NCBI RefSeq assembly: GCF_003253705.1
Contig: NZ_QKYU01000001.1
Location: 393,387 to 457,386, forward strand
Source: Humitalea rosea
Lineage (GTDB): Bacteria; Pseudomonadota; Alphaproteobacteria; Acetobacterales; Acetobacteraceae
Length of the DNA stretch: 64,000 nt
Reading direction: 5' to 3'
The notes beneath the pieces are model-generated. The model was not told the origin of the DNA. It did not search any database and was given only the letters and a program-made list of their open reading frames with translations. Made by a program: the position numbers and the translations under genes. Numbering within the stretch: the stretch's first letter is position 1; every line of letters begins with the position of its first letter. Of the stretch, positions 51,530 through 60,334 are shown one piece after another.

Positions 51530-53848
51530 ATGCCGCCAAGCCCCGGTCCCGAGGCGCTCCGCGCCGCCCTGCCGACCCTGGATGGCCGCCTGTCCCTGCC
51601 GGGGCTGGCCGCCCCGGTCACGGTGATGCGGGACCGTTGGGGCATCCCGCATATCCGTGCGGCGGGCGACATGCGGGACGGCTTCCGGGCCCAGGGCTTC
51701 GTGCATGCGCAGGACCGGCTGTTCCAGATGGAGCTGAACCGCCGCCGCGCGCTCGGCCGCGCCGCGGAATGGCTGGGGGCTGCGGCGGCGGAGGGCGACA
51801 TCCTCGCCCGCCGCCTGGGCGTCGAGGCCGCGAGCCGGCGCGATTTCGCCGCCCTCGGCCCGCAGGCGCGGATGATGCTGGATGCCTATGCCGCCGGGGT
51901 GAACGCCTTCCTCGATTCGGGGGCGCCGCTTGCGGTGGAATACACGCTGCTGGCGGCCGAGCCGGAGCCCTGGGAGGGCTGGCATTGCATCGCGGTGATG
52001 CGGCGCCTGGGGCTGCTGATGGGGTCGGTCTGGTTCAAGCTGTGGCGGGCGGCGGCGCTGCCGCTGGTCGGCGCGGCGGTGGTGGGCAAGCTGCGCTACG
52101 ACGACGGCGGGCAGGATCTGCTGCTGGTCCCGCCGGGGGCAGAGGCCAAGCGCCTGGCCGCCGATCTGGAGGCGCTGCGCCCCGCGATCCTGGCCCTGCC
52201 CGGCACCGAGGAGGTCGATGCGACCGGCGGCGGCAGCAACAACTGGGCGGTGGCGCCGGCGCAGAGCGCCACCGGCCGCCCCGTGGTCGCGGGCGATCCG
52301 CACCGGGTCTTCGAGATCCCCAACATGTATGCGCAAGGCCACCTCGCCTGCGCCGACTTCGACGTGGTCGGGCTGACCGTGCCGGGCGTGCCGGGCTTCC
52401 CGCATTTCGCCCATAACGGCCGGGTCGCCTACTGCGTCACCCATGCCTTCGTCGATATCCACGACCTGTATGTCGAGCGCTTCGACGCCACGGCGGAGAA
52501 TACCCAAGGCCCCGATGGCTGGCGCCCCGTGACGCGCCGGCAGGACAGCATCGCCATCCGCGGCGCCGCCCCGCGCGGCTTCGAGGTGGTGGAGACCATC
52601 CACGGCCCCATCATCGCCGGCGATCCGGCCTCGGGCACGGCACTCGCGCTGCGCTCGGTGCAATTCGCCGAGACCGACCTCTCCTTCGACTGCCTGCCGC
52701 GCATGCTGGTCGCACCGGATGTCGAGGCCCTGTTCGAGGCGACGCGGGGCTGGGGGCTGATCGACCACAACCTCGTCGCCGGCGACACCGCCGGGCACAT
52801 CGGCCACCAGATCCGCGCGATGGTCCCGCGCCGGCCGCGCAGCAACGGCTGGCTGCCGGTGCCGGGCTGGACCGGGGCGCATGACTGGCAGGGCTGGATC
52901 GGCCATGAGGAGATGCCCCGGGTCATGGACCCCGTCGGCGGGCTGATCGTGACCGCGAACAACCGGGTCACGGCGGATGACGGGCCGGACTACCTCTGCA
53001 CCGATTGCCACCCGCCCTATCGCGCCCAACGCGTGCTGGCCCGGCTGCGCGGGGCGGCCGAGGCCCGCGGCGTCGAGGGCGCGGCGAGCATCCATGCCGA
53101 CACGCTCTCCCTGAACGCGCTGCTGTTCCGCGACCGTCTGGCCGCCCTGCCCGCGCCCGCCGATCCGGCCGCCGAGGCGCTGCGGCAGCGGCTACTCGAC
53201 TGGGACGCGCGGATGGAGGCCGGCGCCAGCGCGCCCGGCGCCTATGTCGCGTTTCGTCGCGCGCTGACCGCGATCCTGGTGGAGCGCAGCGGGTTGGGTG
53301 CACTGGCGGGCACGCCGCTGCTCGCCGTGCCGCCCGGGGTGCCGCCGGCGAACCAGCTATGGTGGACGTTGCCGACCTTGCTGCGCGATGACGACACCTG
53401 CCTGCTGGCGGGCGCCACCTGGGCCGAGGCGATGACCGAGGCCCTGCTCCGCGCCGCCCCCGAGGCCGCGAGCCTCCGCCCCTGGGGCGAGTTGCACCGG
53501 CCGAAGCTGAGCCACCCGCTCTCGGCCCTCTTCCCCGATTGGGCGGGGCTGCTGGACCCGGTTGCGCTGCCGATCGGGGGCGACATGGATACGGTGCTGG
53601 CCACCGGCTTCATGGCGGCGACGCCGAATGCCGCGAGCTATGGCGCCCTCGCGCGCTACGCCTTCGATGTCGGGGATTGGGAGAACAGCCGCTGGTCGGT
53701 GTTCCACGGCACCTCCGGCCATCCGGGCAGCCCGCATTACGCGGACCAGCATCCGGTCTGGGCCGGCACGGCGATGGTGCCGATGCTTTATGGGTGGGAG
53801 GGGATTTCGGCGGGGGCGTGCTGGGTGCAGGAGTTGGCGCCGGCGTAA
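51530..53848 (+). CDS. Penicillin acylase family protein, no signal peptide
   Basis: A 772-residue Ntn-hydrolase precursor. The N-terminal alpha-chain region has VTVMRDRWGIPHIRAAGD, HAQDRLFQMELNRRR and LDAYAAGVNAFL; the nucleophile is Ser236 in GGGSNNWAVAP, at the alpha-beta boundary. Unlike the acylase at 26503 there is no signal or anchor, so it is probably cytoplasmic. The MGSVWFKLWR region may be a hydrophobic insert. Family members hydrolyse N-acyl bonds, and the substrate is not clear. ATG 51530 is preferred, with GAGGGAA 10 bases upstream. It is divergent from the GntR-E1 operon. Confidence 0.9.
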   Translation: MPPSPGPEALRAALPTLDGRLSLPGLAAPVTVMRDRWGIPHIRAAGDMRDGFRAQGFVHAQDRLFQMELNRRRALGRAAEWLGAAAAEGDILARRLGVEAASRRDFAALGPQARMMLDAYAAGVNAFLDSGAPLAVEYTLLAAEPEPWEGWHCIAVMRRLGLLMGSVWFKLWRAAALPLVGAAVVGKLRYDDGGQDLLLVPPGAEAKRLAADLEALRPAILALPGTEEVDATGGGSNNWAVAPAQSATGRPVVAGDPHRVFEIPNMYAQGHLACADFDVVGLTVPGVPGFPHFAHNGRVAYCVTHAFVDIHDLYVERFDATAENTQGPDGWRPVTRRQDSIAIRGAAPRGFEVVETIHGPIIAGDPASGTALALRSVQFAETDLSFDCLPRMLVAPDVEALFEATRGWGLIDHNLVAGDTAGHIGHQIRAMVPRRPRSNGWLPVPGWTGAHDWQGWIGHEEMPRVMDPVGGLIVTANNRVTADDGPDYLCTDCHPPYRAQRVLARLRGAAEARGVEGAASIHADTLSLNALLFRDRLAALPAPADPAAEALRQRLLDWDARMEAGASAPGAYVAFRRALTAILVERSGLGALAGTPLLAVPPGVPPANQLWWTLPTLLRDDDTCLLAGATWAEAMTEALLRAAPEAASLRPWGELHRPKLSHPLSALFPDWAGLLDPVALPIGGDMDTVLATGFMAATPNAASYGALARYAFDVGDWENSRWSVFHGTSGHPGSPHYADQHPVWAGTAMVPMLYGWEGISAGACWVQELAPA

Positions 53849-53852
53849 GGCA

Positions 53853-53902
53853 GGAGGGCTTTGCCCTCCCGCACCCACCCACCAGGAAACTGAGTTTCCT
53901 GG
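53853..53902 (+). repeat. Two-hairpin element between convergent genes
   Basis: Hairpin 1 is GGAGGGC-TTT-GCCCTCC (53853-53869); twelve bases on, hairpin 2 is CCAGGAAAC-TGA-GTTTCCTGG (53882-53902). CCACC before and ACCTTCC after hairpin 2 are shared with the copy at 38192. It stands in the short space between the ends of the acylase and ThDP enzyme genes. Confidence 0.85.
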
Positions 53903-53911
53903 ACCTTCCCC

Positions 53912-55579
53912 TCAGGCCTTCGCCGCCGCGCGCAGCTGCGTGATCGTCGCGCGGTTGGTGATCTGCTCCGGATCGACCCGGATCTCGATGATCGAGGGCT
54001 TCCGGCTGGCCAGCGCCCGCAGCACCGCCGGGGCAAGCTGCGCCGTCTCCTCGACCAACTCGCCATAGCCGCCGAAGGCCTCGATGAACTTCACGAAGTC
54101 CGGGTTGGTCAGCCTGGTCGCGGAGATGCGCTCGGGATAGGCGCGCTCCTGATACATGCGGATGGTGCCGTACATGTTGTTGTTGAACACCAGCACCACC
54201 ACCGGCGCGTCATGATGGAAGGCGGTGGCAAGCTCCTGCCCCGTCATCATGAAGCCGCCGTCGCCGGCGAAGCAGATCACCGCCCGGCCGGGATGGGTGA
54301 TCTTGGCGCCGATCGCCGCCGGCACGCCGTAGCCCATGGCGCCATTGGTCGGCCCGATGAAATCCTGGGCCTCGCCGACATGGGTGAAGCGGTTCGGCCA
54401 GGTCGCGAAATTCCCGGCATCCGAGGCGAAGATGGTATCGGCGGGCAGCACCGCCATCATCTCCTGCAAGGCGACCGCGAGGTTCAGCGGCCCCGGATAC
54501 TCCGGCGCCTTGGCCGAGGCGAGGCGGGAGGCGCGCAGCTCCTTGGTCCAGCCGGCCCAGGCCGGGTTGGCGACCGGGGTCGTGGCCTTGGCGACGGCGG
54601 CGAAGGCGTTGAGGTCGCTGGTGATCCCGAGCGCCGGGCGGAACACCCGACCGATCTCCGCGGCATCGGGCAACACATGCACGATCGGCGTGGCGCCGGC
54701 GAGGTCGAACAGCGTGTAGCCCTGCGACACCGCCTCCCCCAACCGGCTGCCGATGGCGAGGATCAGGTCGGATTTCTTCGCCGCCGCGACCAGCGCCGGA
54801 TCGGCGCCGACGCCCATGTCGCCCACGAAATTGTCGAGGGTGCCGTCGAACAGCCCCTGGCGGCGGAAGCCGACCGCGACTGGCAGCGTATTGGCGACGC
54901 AGAAGTCGCGGATATTGGCGCGGCCCTCGACCGTCCAGCAGGAGCCGCCGAGGATGACCAGCGGCCGCTGCGCATGGGCCAGCATCGCCATCAGCCGCGG
55001 CATCGCATCCGGCGCCGGATGCGGGGCCAGCACCGGGGCGCGGGCCGCGTCGCGGACGACGGCCAGTTCCTTCTGCATATCCTCGGAGATGCTGACCACC
55101 ACCGGGCCCGGACGGCCGGAGACGGCGACATCGAAGGCATGGGCGATCTGCTCGGGGATGCGCGCGGCATCGTCGATCTGCGTGACCCATTTGCACAGCG
55201 GGCCGAACATCCGGCGGTAATCGACTTCCTGGAAGGAATCGCGATCCGTCTCATCCGAAGGGATCTGGCCGACCAGCAGCACCAGCGGCGTGCTGTCCTG
55301 CATCGCGACATGGATGCCGATGGCGGCATGGCAGGCGCCGGGGCCACGGGTGACGGCGGCCACACCCGGCTTGCCGGTCAGCTTGCCATAGGCCTCGGCC
55401 ATATGGACGGCGCCGGCCTCGAAGCGGCAGGTGATCGTCGCGATGCGGTTGCGCTGGGCGTAGAGCCCGTCGAGGAAATCGAGGTAGGATTCCCCAGGGA
55501 CGCAGAACAGATGCTCGACGCCCTGCGCCACCAGCGCATCGGCCAAGAGTTGCCCGCCGGTCCGGCCCGTTTCACTCAT
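53912..55579 (-). CDS. Thiamine diphosphate-dependent enzyme, acetolactate synthase-like
   Basis: A 555-residue three-domain ThDP enzyme. ADALVAQGVEHLFCVPGESY and the catalytic Glu in CRFEAGAVHMAEAYGKLTG (about residues 47-65) are in the N-terminal domain; a central Rossmann-like domain follows, and FAGDGGFMMTGQELATAF with NNNMYG is the cofactor motif near residue 455. Acetolactate synthase, oxalyl-CoA decarboxylase and benzaldehyde lyase share this layout. No ilvN regulatory subunit is adjacent, so a degradative or orphan role is likelier than branched-chain amino acid synthesis. ATG 55579 has GGGGG upstream; the frame extends to 55645. Confidence 0.88.
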   Translation of the reverse strand: MSETGRTGGQLLADALVAQGVEHLFCVPGESYLDFLDGLYAQRNRIATITCRFEAGAVHMAEAYGKLTGKPGVAAVTRGPGACHAAIGIHVAMQDSTPLVLLVGQIPSDETDRDSFQEVDYRRMFGPLCKWVTQIDDAARIPEQIAHAFDVAVSGRPGPVVVSISEDMQKELAVVRDAARAPVLAPHPAPDAMPRLMAMLAHAQRPLVILGGSCWTVEGRANIRDFCVANTLPVAVGFRRQGLFDGTLDNFVGDMGVGADPALVAAAKKSDLILAIGSRLGEAVSQGYTLFDLAGATPIVHVLPDAAEIGRVFRPALGITSDLNAFAAVAKATTPVANPAWAGWTKELRASRLASAKAPEYPGPLNLAVALQEMMAVLPADTIFASDAGNFATWPNRFTHVGEAQDFIGPTNGAMGYGVPAAIGAKITHPGRAVICFAGDGGFMMTGQELATAFHHDAPVVVLVFNNNMYGTIRMYQERAYPERISATRLTNPDFVKFIEAFGGYGELVEETAQLAPAVLRALASRKPSIIEIRVDPEQITNRATITQLRAAAKA

Positions 55580-55641
55580 GCTGATCCCCCCAACCACGTC
55601 ATCATACGTGCGGGGGAGACTAGCCTCCGGCGGCGGCGGCG

Positions 55642-58600
55642 TCACTCCGCCGGGGCGTGTTGTTCTCCGCGTTCCAGTTGCCGCAGCCGCGCGGCGATGG
55701 CGCCGATCGGCTGGGTGAAGGGGGCGAGCAGCAGATACAGCGCCGGCACCGCGAAGAGGGTGACGAAGGTCGAGACCGTCACCCCGCCGACGATCACCAC
55801 GCCGAGCGCCTGGCGGCTTTCCGCCCCCGCCCCGGTCGCCATCGCCAGCGGCATCGCGCCGAGCGCGGTCGCGATCGAGGTCATCAGGATCGGCCGCAGC
55901 CGCACCACCGAGGCCTCCAGCACCGCGTCATGCACGCTGCGGCCGCGGTCCCGAAGCTGGTTGGCGAATTCCACCACCAGGATGCCGTTCTTGGCCATCA
56001 GCCCGACCAGCAGGATCAGCCCGATCTGGCTGAACACATTCAGGCTCTGCCCGGTCAGGAACAGCGCCAGCAGCCCGCCCGTCACCGCGAGCGGGGTGGA
56101 GAGCAGGATGACGATGGGGTGGATGAAGCTCTCGAACTGCGCCGCCAGCACCAGGAACACCACGAGGATGGCCAGCGCGAAGGTGACGTAGAGCGCGCTG
56201 CCGCTCTCGCGGAACTCCAGGCTCTGGCCGCGATAGGAGATGCGGGCCTCGGGCGGCAGCACCTCGCGCGCCACATCATCCATGAAGCCCAGCGCCTCAC
56301 CCAGCGAATAGCCGGTGGCGAGGCTGGCGGAGATGGTGATGGCCCGCACCCTATCCTCGCGGGCCAGCGATTGCGGCCGCGCCCGTTCGGCCAGGGTCAC
56401 GAGGTTGGACAGCGGCACCAGCCCGCCACCGGAGGTGCGGACAAAGATGTTCTGCACATCGGTGGGGTTGGTGCGGTCGGCGTCCTGGGCCTGGAGCAGC
56501 ACCTTGTATTCCTCGCCGCCGACGGCGTAGGTGCCGACCTCGCGCGAGCCCAGCATGGTCTCGATGGTGCGGCCCAGCGCCTGGATCGAGACGCCGAGAT
56601 CGGCCGCCTTGCGCCGGTCCACCTGCACGCGGATTTCGGGCTTGGTCTCGCGGTAGTTGCTGTCGAGATTCAGCAGCCGCGGATTTTCCCGCGCGCGAGC
56701 CAGAAACACGTCGCGCCAGCGCACCAGGGTTTCGTAGTCGCTGCCGCCGATGACGAATTGCACCGGCGGCTGGAAGCCGCGCTGGCCGAGGCTCGGCGGG
56801 TTCAGCGCGAAGGCGCGCACGCCGGTCACGCCGAGCAGCCCGGGCATCAGCTCGGCGGCCAGCGCCTGCTGCTTGGTGGTGCGGCTTTCCCAGGGCGAGA
56901 GCCGCATGAACATGTTCGCGGTATTGCCCTGCGGCGGGCGCAGGAAGCCGCCGATGGTGGCGAAGACCACCGTCGCATCGCCACGCTCGACCAGCGGGCG
57001 GGCCACCGCCTCCAGCCGCAGCACCTGCTCGCGGGTATAGGCGAAGGAGGCGCCCTCGGGCGCCGTCACCGGGATGATGATGATCCCCCGATCCTCGATC
57101 GGGGTGAATTCCTTGGGGATGATGGTGAAGAGGATGGCGGCGAAGCCCGTCATCACCGCGACCGCGCCCATCACCAGCAAGGGCACCTTCAGCGCGTGGC
57201 GCAGCGACCAGCGCAGGGCGTGGTTCAGCCCGACGAAGACCGGTTCGGTCTTGCGGATCAGCCAGCTCTCGCCCTCATGCGATTTCAACAGCTTGCTGCA
57301 CATCATCGGCGTCAGGGTCAGCGCGATCAGCCCGGAGAAGACCACCGAGGCCGCGAGCGCGAAGCCGAACTCCGTGAACAGCCGCCCGGTGTTGCCGCCC
57401 AGGAAACTCAGCGGCAGGAACACCGCGACCAGCACCAGCGTCGTCGCGATCACCGCGAAGGCGATTTCCCGCGCGCCGCGAAGGGAGGCGAGCAGCGGCG
57501 GCTCGCCTTCCTCGATGCGGCGATGGATGTTCTCCAGCACCACGATGGCGTCATCGACCACAAGCCCGATCGCCAGCACCAGCCCGAGCAGGGTCAGCAC
57601 ATTGATCGAGAAGCCCATCGCCGACATCGCCGTGAAGGAGGCGATGATCGAGACCGGGATCGCGACCGCGGGGATGATGGTGGCGCGCCAGGAGCGCAGG
57701 AAGAGGAAGATGACGCCCACGACCAGCGCCAAGGCGATCATCAGCGCATGCTCCACCTCGAAGATGGATTGCGCGATGAAGACGCTCTCATCGTAGCCGA
57801 CCGTCGCCTCCAGCCCCGGTGGCAGGGTCGGCAGGATGCGGGCGACCTCGGCCTTCACCCCATCGGCGACGGCCAGCGTATTGGCGGTGGATTGCCGCTG
57901 GATGCCGAGGCCGATGCCGGGGCGGCCGTTGATGCGGTATTCGCCGCGATTGTCCTCCGGCCCCACCTCGACCCGCGCGACATCGCCGAGCAGCACCTGC
58001 GCGCCGCCGCCGCGCGACAGCACCATCTCGCGGAACTGCTCGGGGCGGGCCATGCGGGTGTCGGTCCGCACCGTCAACTCGCGCTGCGTGCTCTCGATGC
58101 GGCCGCCGGGGAGTTCGACATTCTCGCGCCGGATCGCGTCCTCGACGTCCTGCACCGTCAGACCCCGCGCGGCCAGCGCCTGGCGATCCAGCCAGATCCG
58201 CATGGAATAGCGCCGCTCGCCCGAGATGATGACCTGGGCCACGCCCTCGACGATGGCGAGGTTGTCGGCGAAGCGGCGCTTGGCGATGTCGGTGAGTTCG
58301 AGCCCGGTCAGCCGGTCGGAGGTCAGCGCGATCCAGAGGATCGGGCGGCTGTCGCCATCGACCTTGGCCACCACCGGCGTATCGGCCTGGGTCGGCAGCC
58401 GGGCGAGCGCGCGCGCCACCCGGTCGCGCACGTCATTGGCGGCGGCATCGACGTTGCGGGTCAGGCGGAATTCGATGGTGACGTTGCTGCGCTCGTCGCG
58501 CGAGGTGGAGGTGATGGTCTTCACCCCCTCGATCCCCGCCGCCGCGGCCTCGATGATCTCGGTGATCTGGGTGTCCACCACCGCGGCCGAGGCGCCCGGA

Positions 58601-58752
58601 TAGGTCGTGGTGATGGAGACGACCGGCGGATCGATCGCGGGGTATTCGCGGATCGGCAGCCGCAGCAGGCTGGCGATGCCCAGCGTGATCAGCAGCAGCG
58701 ACACGACCATCGCGAAGACCGGCCGCTTGATCGAGATGTCGGAGAGGATCAT
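55642..58752 (-). CDS. RND efflux transporter permease (HAE1/AcrB-like)
   Basis: A 1036-residue inner-membrane proton-driven exporter. It starts SDISIKRPVFAMVVSLLLI and has the family duplications of 12 helices and two large periplasmic domains. The relay residues are in GLVLAIGLVVDDAIVVLENI (helix 4, paired Asp) and a Lys in the second half (LVGLMAKNGILVVEFAN). The downstream gene order is adaptor first, then this permease on the minus strand, so they are co-transcribed, with 10 bp between. No TolC-type outer-membrane gene is adjacent. The substrates are probably hydrophobic drugs or toxic compounds. Confidence 0.95.
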   Translation of the reverse strand: MILSDISIKRPVFAMVVSLLLITLGIASLLRLPIREYPAIDPPVVSITTTYPGASAAVVDTQITEIIEAAAAGIEGVKTITSTSRDERSNVTIEFRLTRNVDAAANDVRDRVARALARLPTQADTPVVAKVDGDSRPILWIALTSDRLTGLELTDIAKRRFADNLAIVEGVAQVIISGERRYSMRIWLDRQALAARGLTVQDVEDAIRRENVELPGGRIESTQRELTVRTDTRMARPEQFREMVLSRGGGAQVLLGDVARVEVGPEDNRGEYRINGRPGIGLGIQRQSTANTLAVADGVKAEVARILPTLPPGLEATVGYDESVFIAQSIFEVEHALMIALALVVGVIFLFLRSWRATIIPAVAIPVSIIASFTAMSAMGFSINVLTLLGLVLAIGLVVDDAIVVLENIHRRIEEGEPPLLASLRGAREIAFAVIATTLVLVAVFLPLSFLGGNTGRLFTEFGFALAASVVFSGLIALTLTPMMCSKLLKSHEGESWLIRKTEPVFVGLNHALRWSLRHALKVPLLVMGAVAVMTGFAAILFTIIPKEFTPIEDRGIIIIPVTAPEGASFAYTREQVLRLEAVARPLVERGDATVVFATIGGFLRPPQGNTANMFMRLSPWESRTTKQQALAAELMPGLLGVTGVRAFALNPPSLGQRGFQPPVQFVIGGSDYETLVRWRDVFLARARENPRLLNLDSNYRETKPEIRVQVDRRKAADLGVSIQALGRTIETMLGSREVGTYAVGGEEYKVLLQAQDADRTNPTDVQNIFVRTSGGGLVPLSNLVTLAERARPQSLAREDRVRAITISASLATGYSLGEALGFMDDVAREVLPPEARISYRGQSLEFRESGSALYVTFALAILVVFLVLAAQFESFIHPIVILLSTPLAVTGGLLALFLTGQSLNVFSQIGLILLVGLMAKNGILVVEFANQLRDRGRSVHDAVLEASVVRLRPILMTSIATALGAMPLAMATGAGAESRQALGVVIVGGVTVSTFVTLFAVPALYLLLAPFTQPIGAIAARLRQLERGEQHAPAE

Positions 58753-58762
58753 CGGCGGGGCC

Positions 58763-59875
58763 TCAGGAGACCGGGGGGGCGAGCGTCTCGGTGATGCGCA
58801 CGGGGGCGTCGTGGCGGAGGCGCTGGATGCCGCGCACCACGATCTGCTCCCCGGCGGTGACGCCGCGCGTCACCTCGACCTCCCCCGGCAGCCGGGCGCC
58901 GAGGGCGACCTCGACACGCTTCGCCCGCCCGTCGCGCACGACATAGAGGTAGGCGCGGTCCCCGACCGGGTCGATCGCTTCCTCGGCCACCAGCACCGCA
59001 TCCGCCCGCCGGTGCAGTTCCAGCTCGACCGAGAGGAACAGGCCGGGCTTCAGCGCCTCATCCGGATTGTCGAATTCGCTGATCAGCCGGATCGAGCGGG
59101 TCGCGGGATCGATGCGGGTATCGACCACCAGCACCCGGCCGACGAAGCGCCGGTCGCCATAGGCCGCGGTGCGCGCGGTGACGGTGGCGCCGATGCGCGC
59201 GGAGGCGAGGAAGACCTCGGGCATCGAGAACTCGACCCGGACGGTGGTGATGTCATCCAGCGTGGTGATCGCCGTCCCCGGCTGGATCAGCGCGCCGAGG
59301 GAAACCTGGCGCAAGCCCACCCGGCCGGAGAAGGGGGCGGTGATCCGCATCTCCTCCAGCTTTGCCTGGGCCTGGCGCATCCGGCCCTCGGCCTGGCGGG
59401 AGAGGGATTCCAGCGTGTCGAGCCGGCTTGCCGCGATGGTCTGGCCGGGCTGGAGCTGCTGCGCCCGGCGGAGCTGCATCCGCGCGTCATCCATCAGCGC
59501 GCGGGCCTGGTCCATCTCCGCCCGCAGCGCGGCGGCATCGAGGTTCACCAGCTCGTCGCCCTGCTTGACCATCTGGCCTTCCTGGAAGCCGATGGTGGTG
59601 ACGATGCCGGAGACCTTGGTGCTGATGGTCACCGCCTCGCGGGCGCGGACGGTGCCGACGCTCTCGGCGCGCTCCACGACGAGGCCGATGCGGGCCGGCT
59701 GCACCACCACCCCCACCGCGCCGCCGCCACCGCGCGTGGCCTGGGCGGGGGCCGGGGCTTCGAGCCCGAGCAAGGCAAGCGGACGCGGCAAGCCATAGGA
59801 CTCGCCATACAGATGCCAGGCCACCCCTGCCCCGGCCAGCATGGCGATGATCGCCAGTTGGAGACTGCTACGCAT
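58763..59875 (-). CDS. RND efflux periplasmic adaptor (membrane fusion protein)
   Basis: A 370-residue adaptor. A short cytoplasmic start and hydrophobic anchor (residues 5-22, LQLAIIAMLAGAGVAWHLYG) are followed by the lipoyl-like half-motif GTVRAREAVTISTKVSGIV, a coiled-coil alpha hairpin with ALRAEMDQARALMDDARMQL, then the second lipoyl half ITAPFSGRVGLRQVSLGAL and a beta-barrel. ATG 59875 is used; upstream the frame has an unlikely extension to 59941. It couples the RND permease to an outer-membrane channel encoded elsewhere. Confidence 0.93.
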   Translation of the reverse strand: MRSSLQLAIIAMLAGAGVAWHLYGESYGLPRPLALLGLEAPAPAQATRGGGGAVGVVVQPARIGLVVERAESVGTVRAREAVTISTKVSGIVTTIGFQEGQMVKQGDELVNLDAAALRAEMDQARALMDDARMQLRRAQQLQPGQTIAASRLDTLESLSRQAEGRMRQAQAKLEEMRITAPFSGRVGLRQVSLGALIQPGTAITTLDDITTVRVEFSMPEVFLASARIGATVTARTAAYGDRRFVGRVLVVDTRIDPATRSIRLISEFDNPDEALKPGLFLSVELELHRRADAVLVAEEAIDPVGDRAYLYVVRDGRAKRVEVALGARLPGEVEVTRGVTAGEQIVVRGIQRLRHDAPVRITETLAPPVS

Positions 59876-60051
59876 CCATGTGTCCCAAAATCGCAACTTG
59901 CGACGTATAGATTGAGGCCAAGCTCCATGATCTGTCCGCATGGAGAAGAGGTTTCCCTCTATTCATTACCATGATTTCATGCGCCGCGCCACGGCCCCTT
60001 CCCCGGCGTTCCCGCCGGCGGCATGGTGCGGCGGCTTTTGGGATGACGGCG

Positions 60052-60306
60052 ATGCGCGCGATTTTTGTGATGATCAAATGCGAGATGGGCCAGGCTTACC
60101 GCGTCGCGCGCGAGATGGCCGATGCGGTGGAGGAGTTGAGCGAGATGCACTCCACCTCCGGCCAATACGACCTGATGGGGAAGTTCTACCTGGAGCCGGA
60201 GGCCGATATCGGCCTGTTCGTGGTCGAGAAGCTGCAGACCGTGGCTGGCGTGAAGGACACCTACACCATCCAGACCTTCAACGCCTTTTCGGCCACGCGC
60301 GGCTAA
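60052..60306 (+). CDS. Stand-alone Lrp/AsnC ligand-binding (RAM) domain protein
   Basis: An 84-residue protein with only the C-terminal RAM domain of Lrp/AsnC regulators: RAIFVMIKCEMGQAYRVARE at the start, YDLMGKFYLEPEADIGLFVV in the middle and TVAGVKDTYTIQTFNAF at the end. No DNA-binding helix-turn-helix precedes it. Such stand-alone modules form amino-acid-binding oligomers and may influence partner Lrp proteins. ATG 60052 gives the best match to the domain start; ATG 60043 is also possible. It is divergent from the efflux adaptor. Confidence 0.88.
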   Translation: MRAIFVMIKCEMGQAYRVAREMADAVEELSEMHSTSGQYDLMGKFYLEPEADIGLFVVEKLQTVAGVKDTYTIQTFNAFSATRG

Positions 60307-60334
60307 CTACCAGGGCCGGATCACCAAGGCCGGA

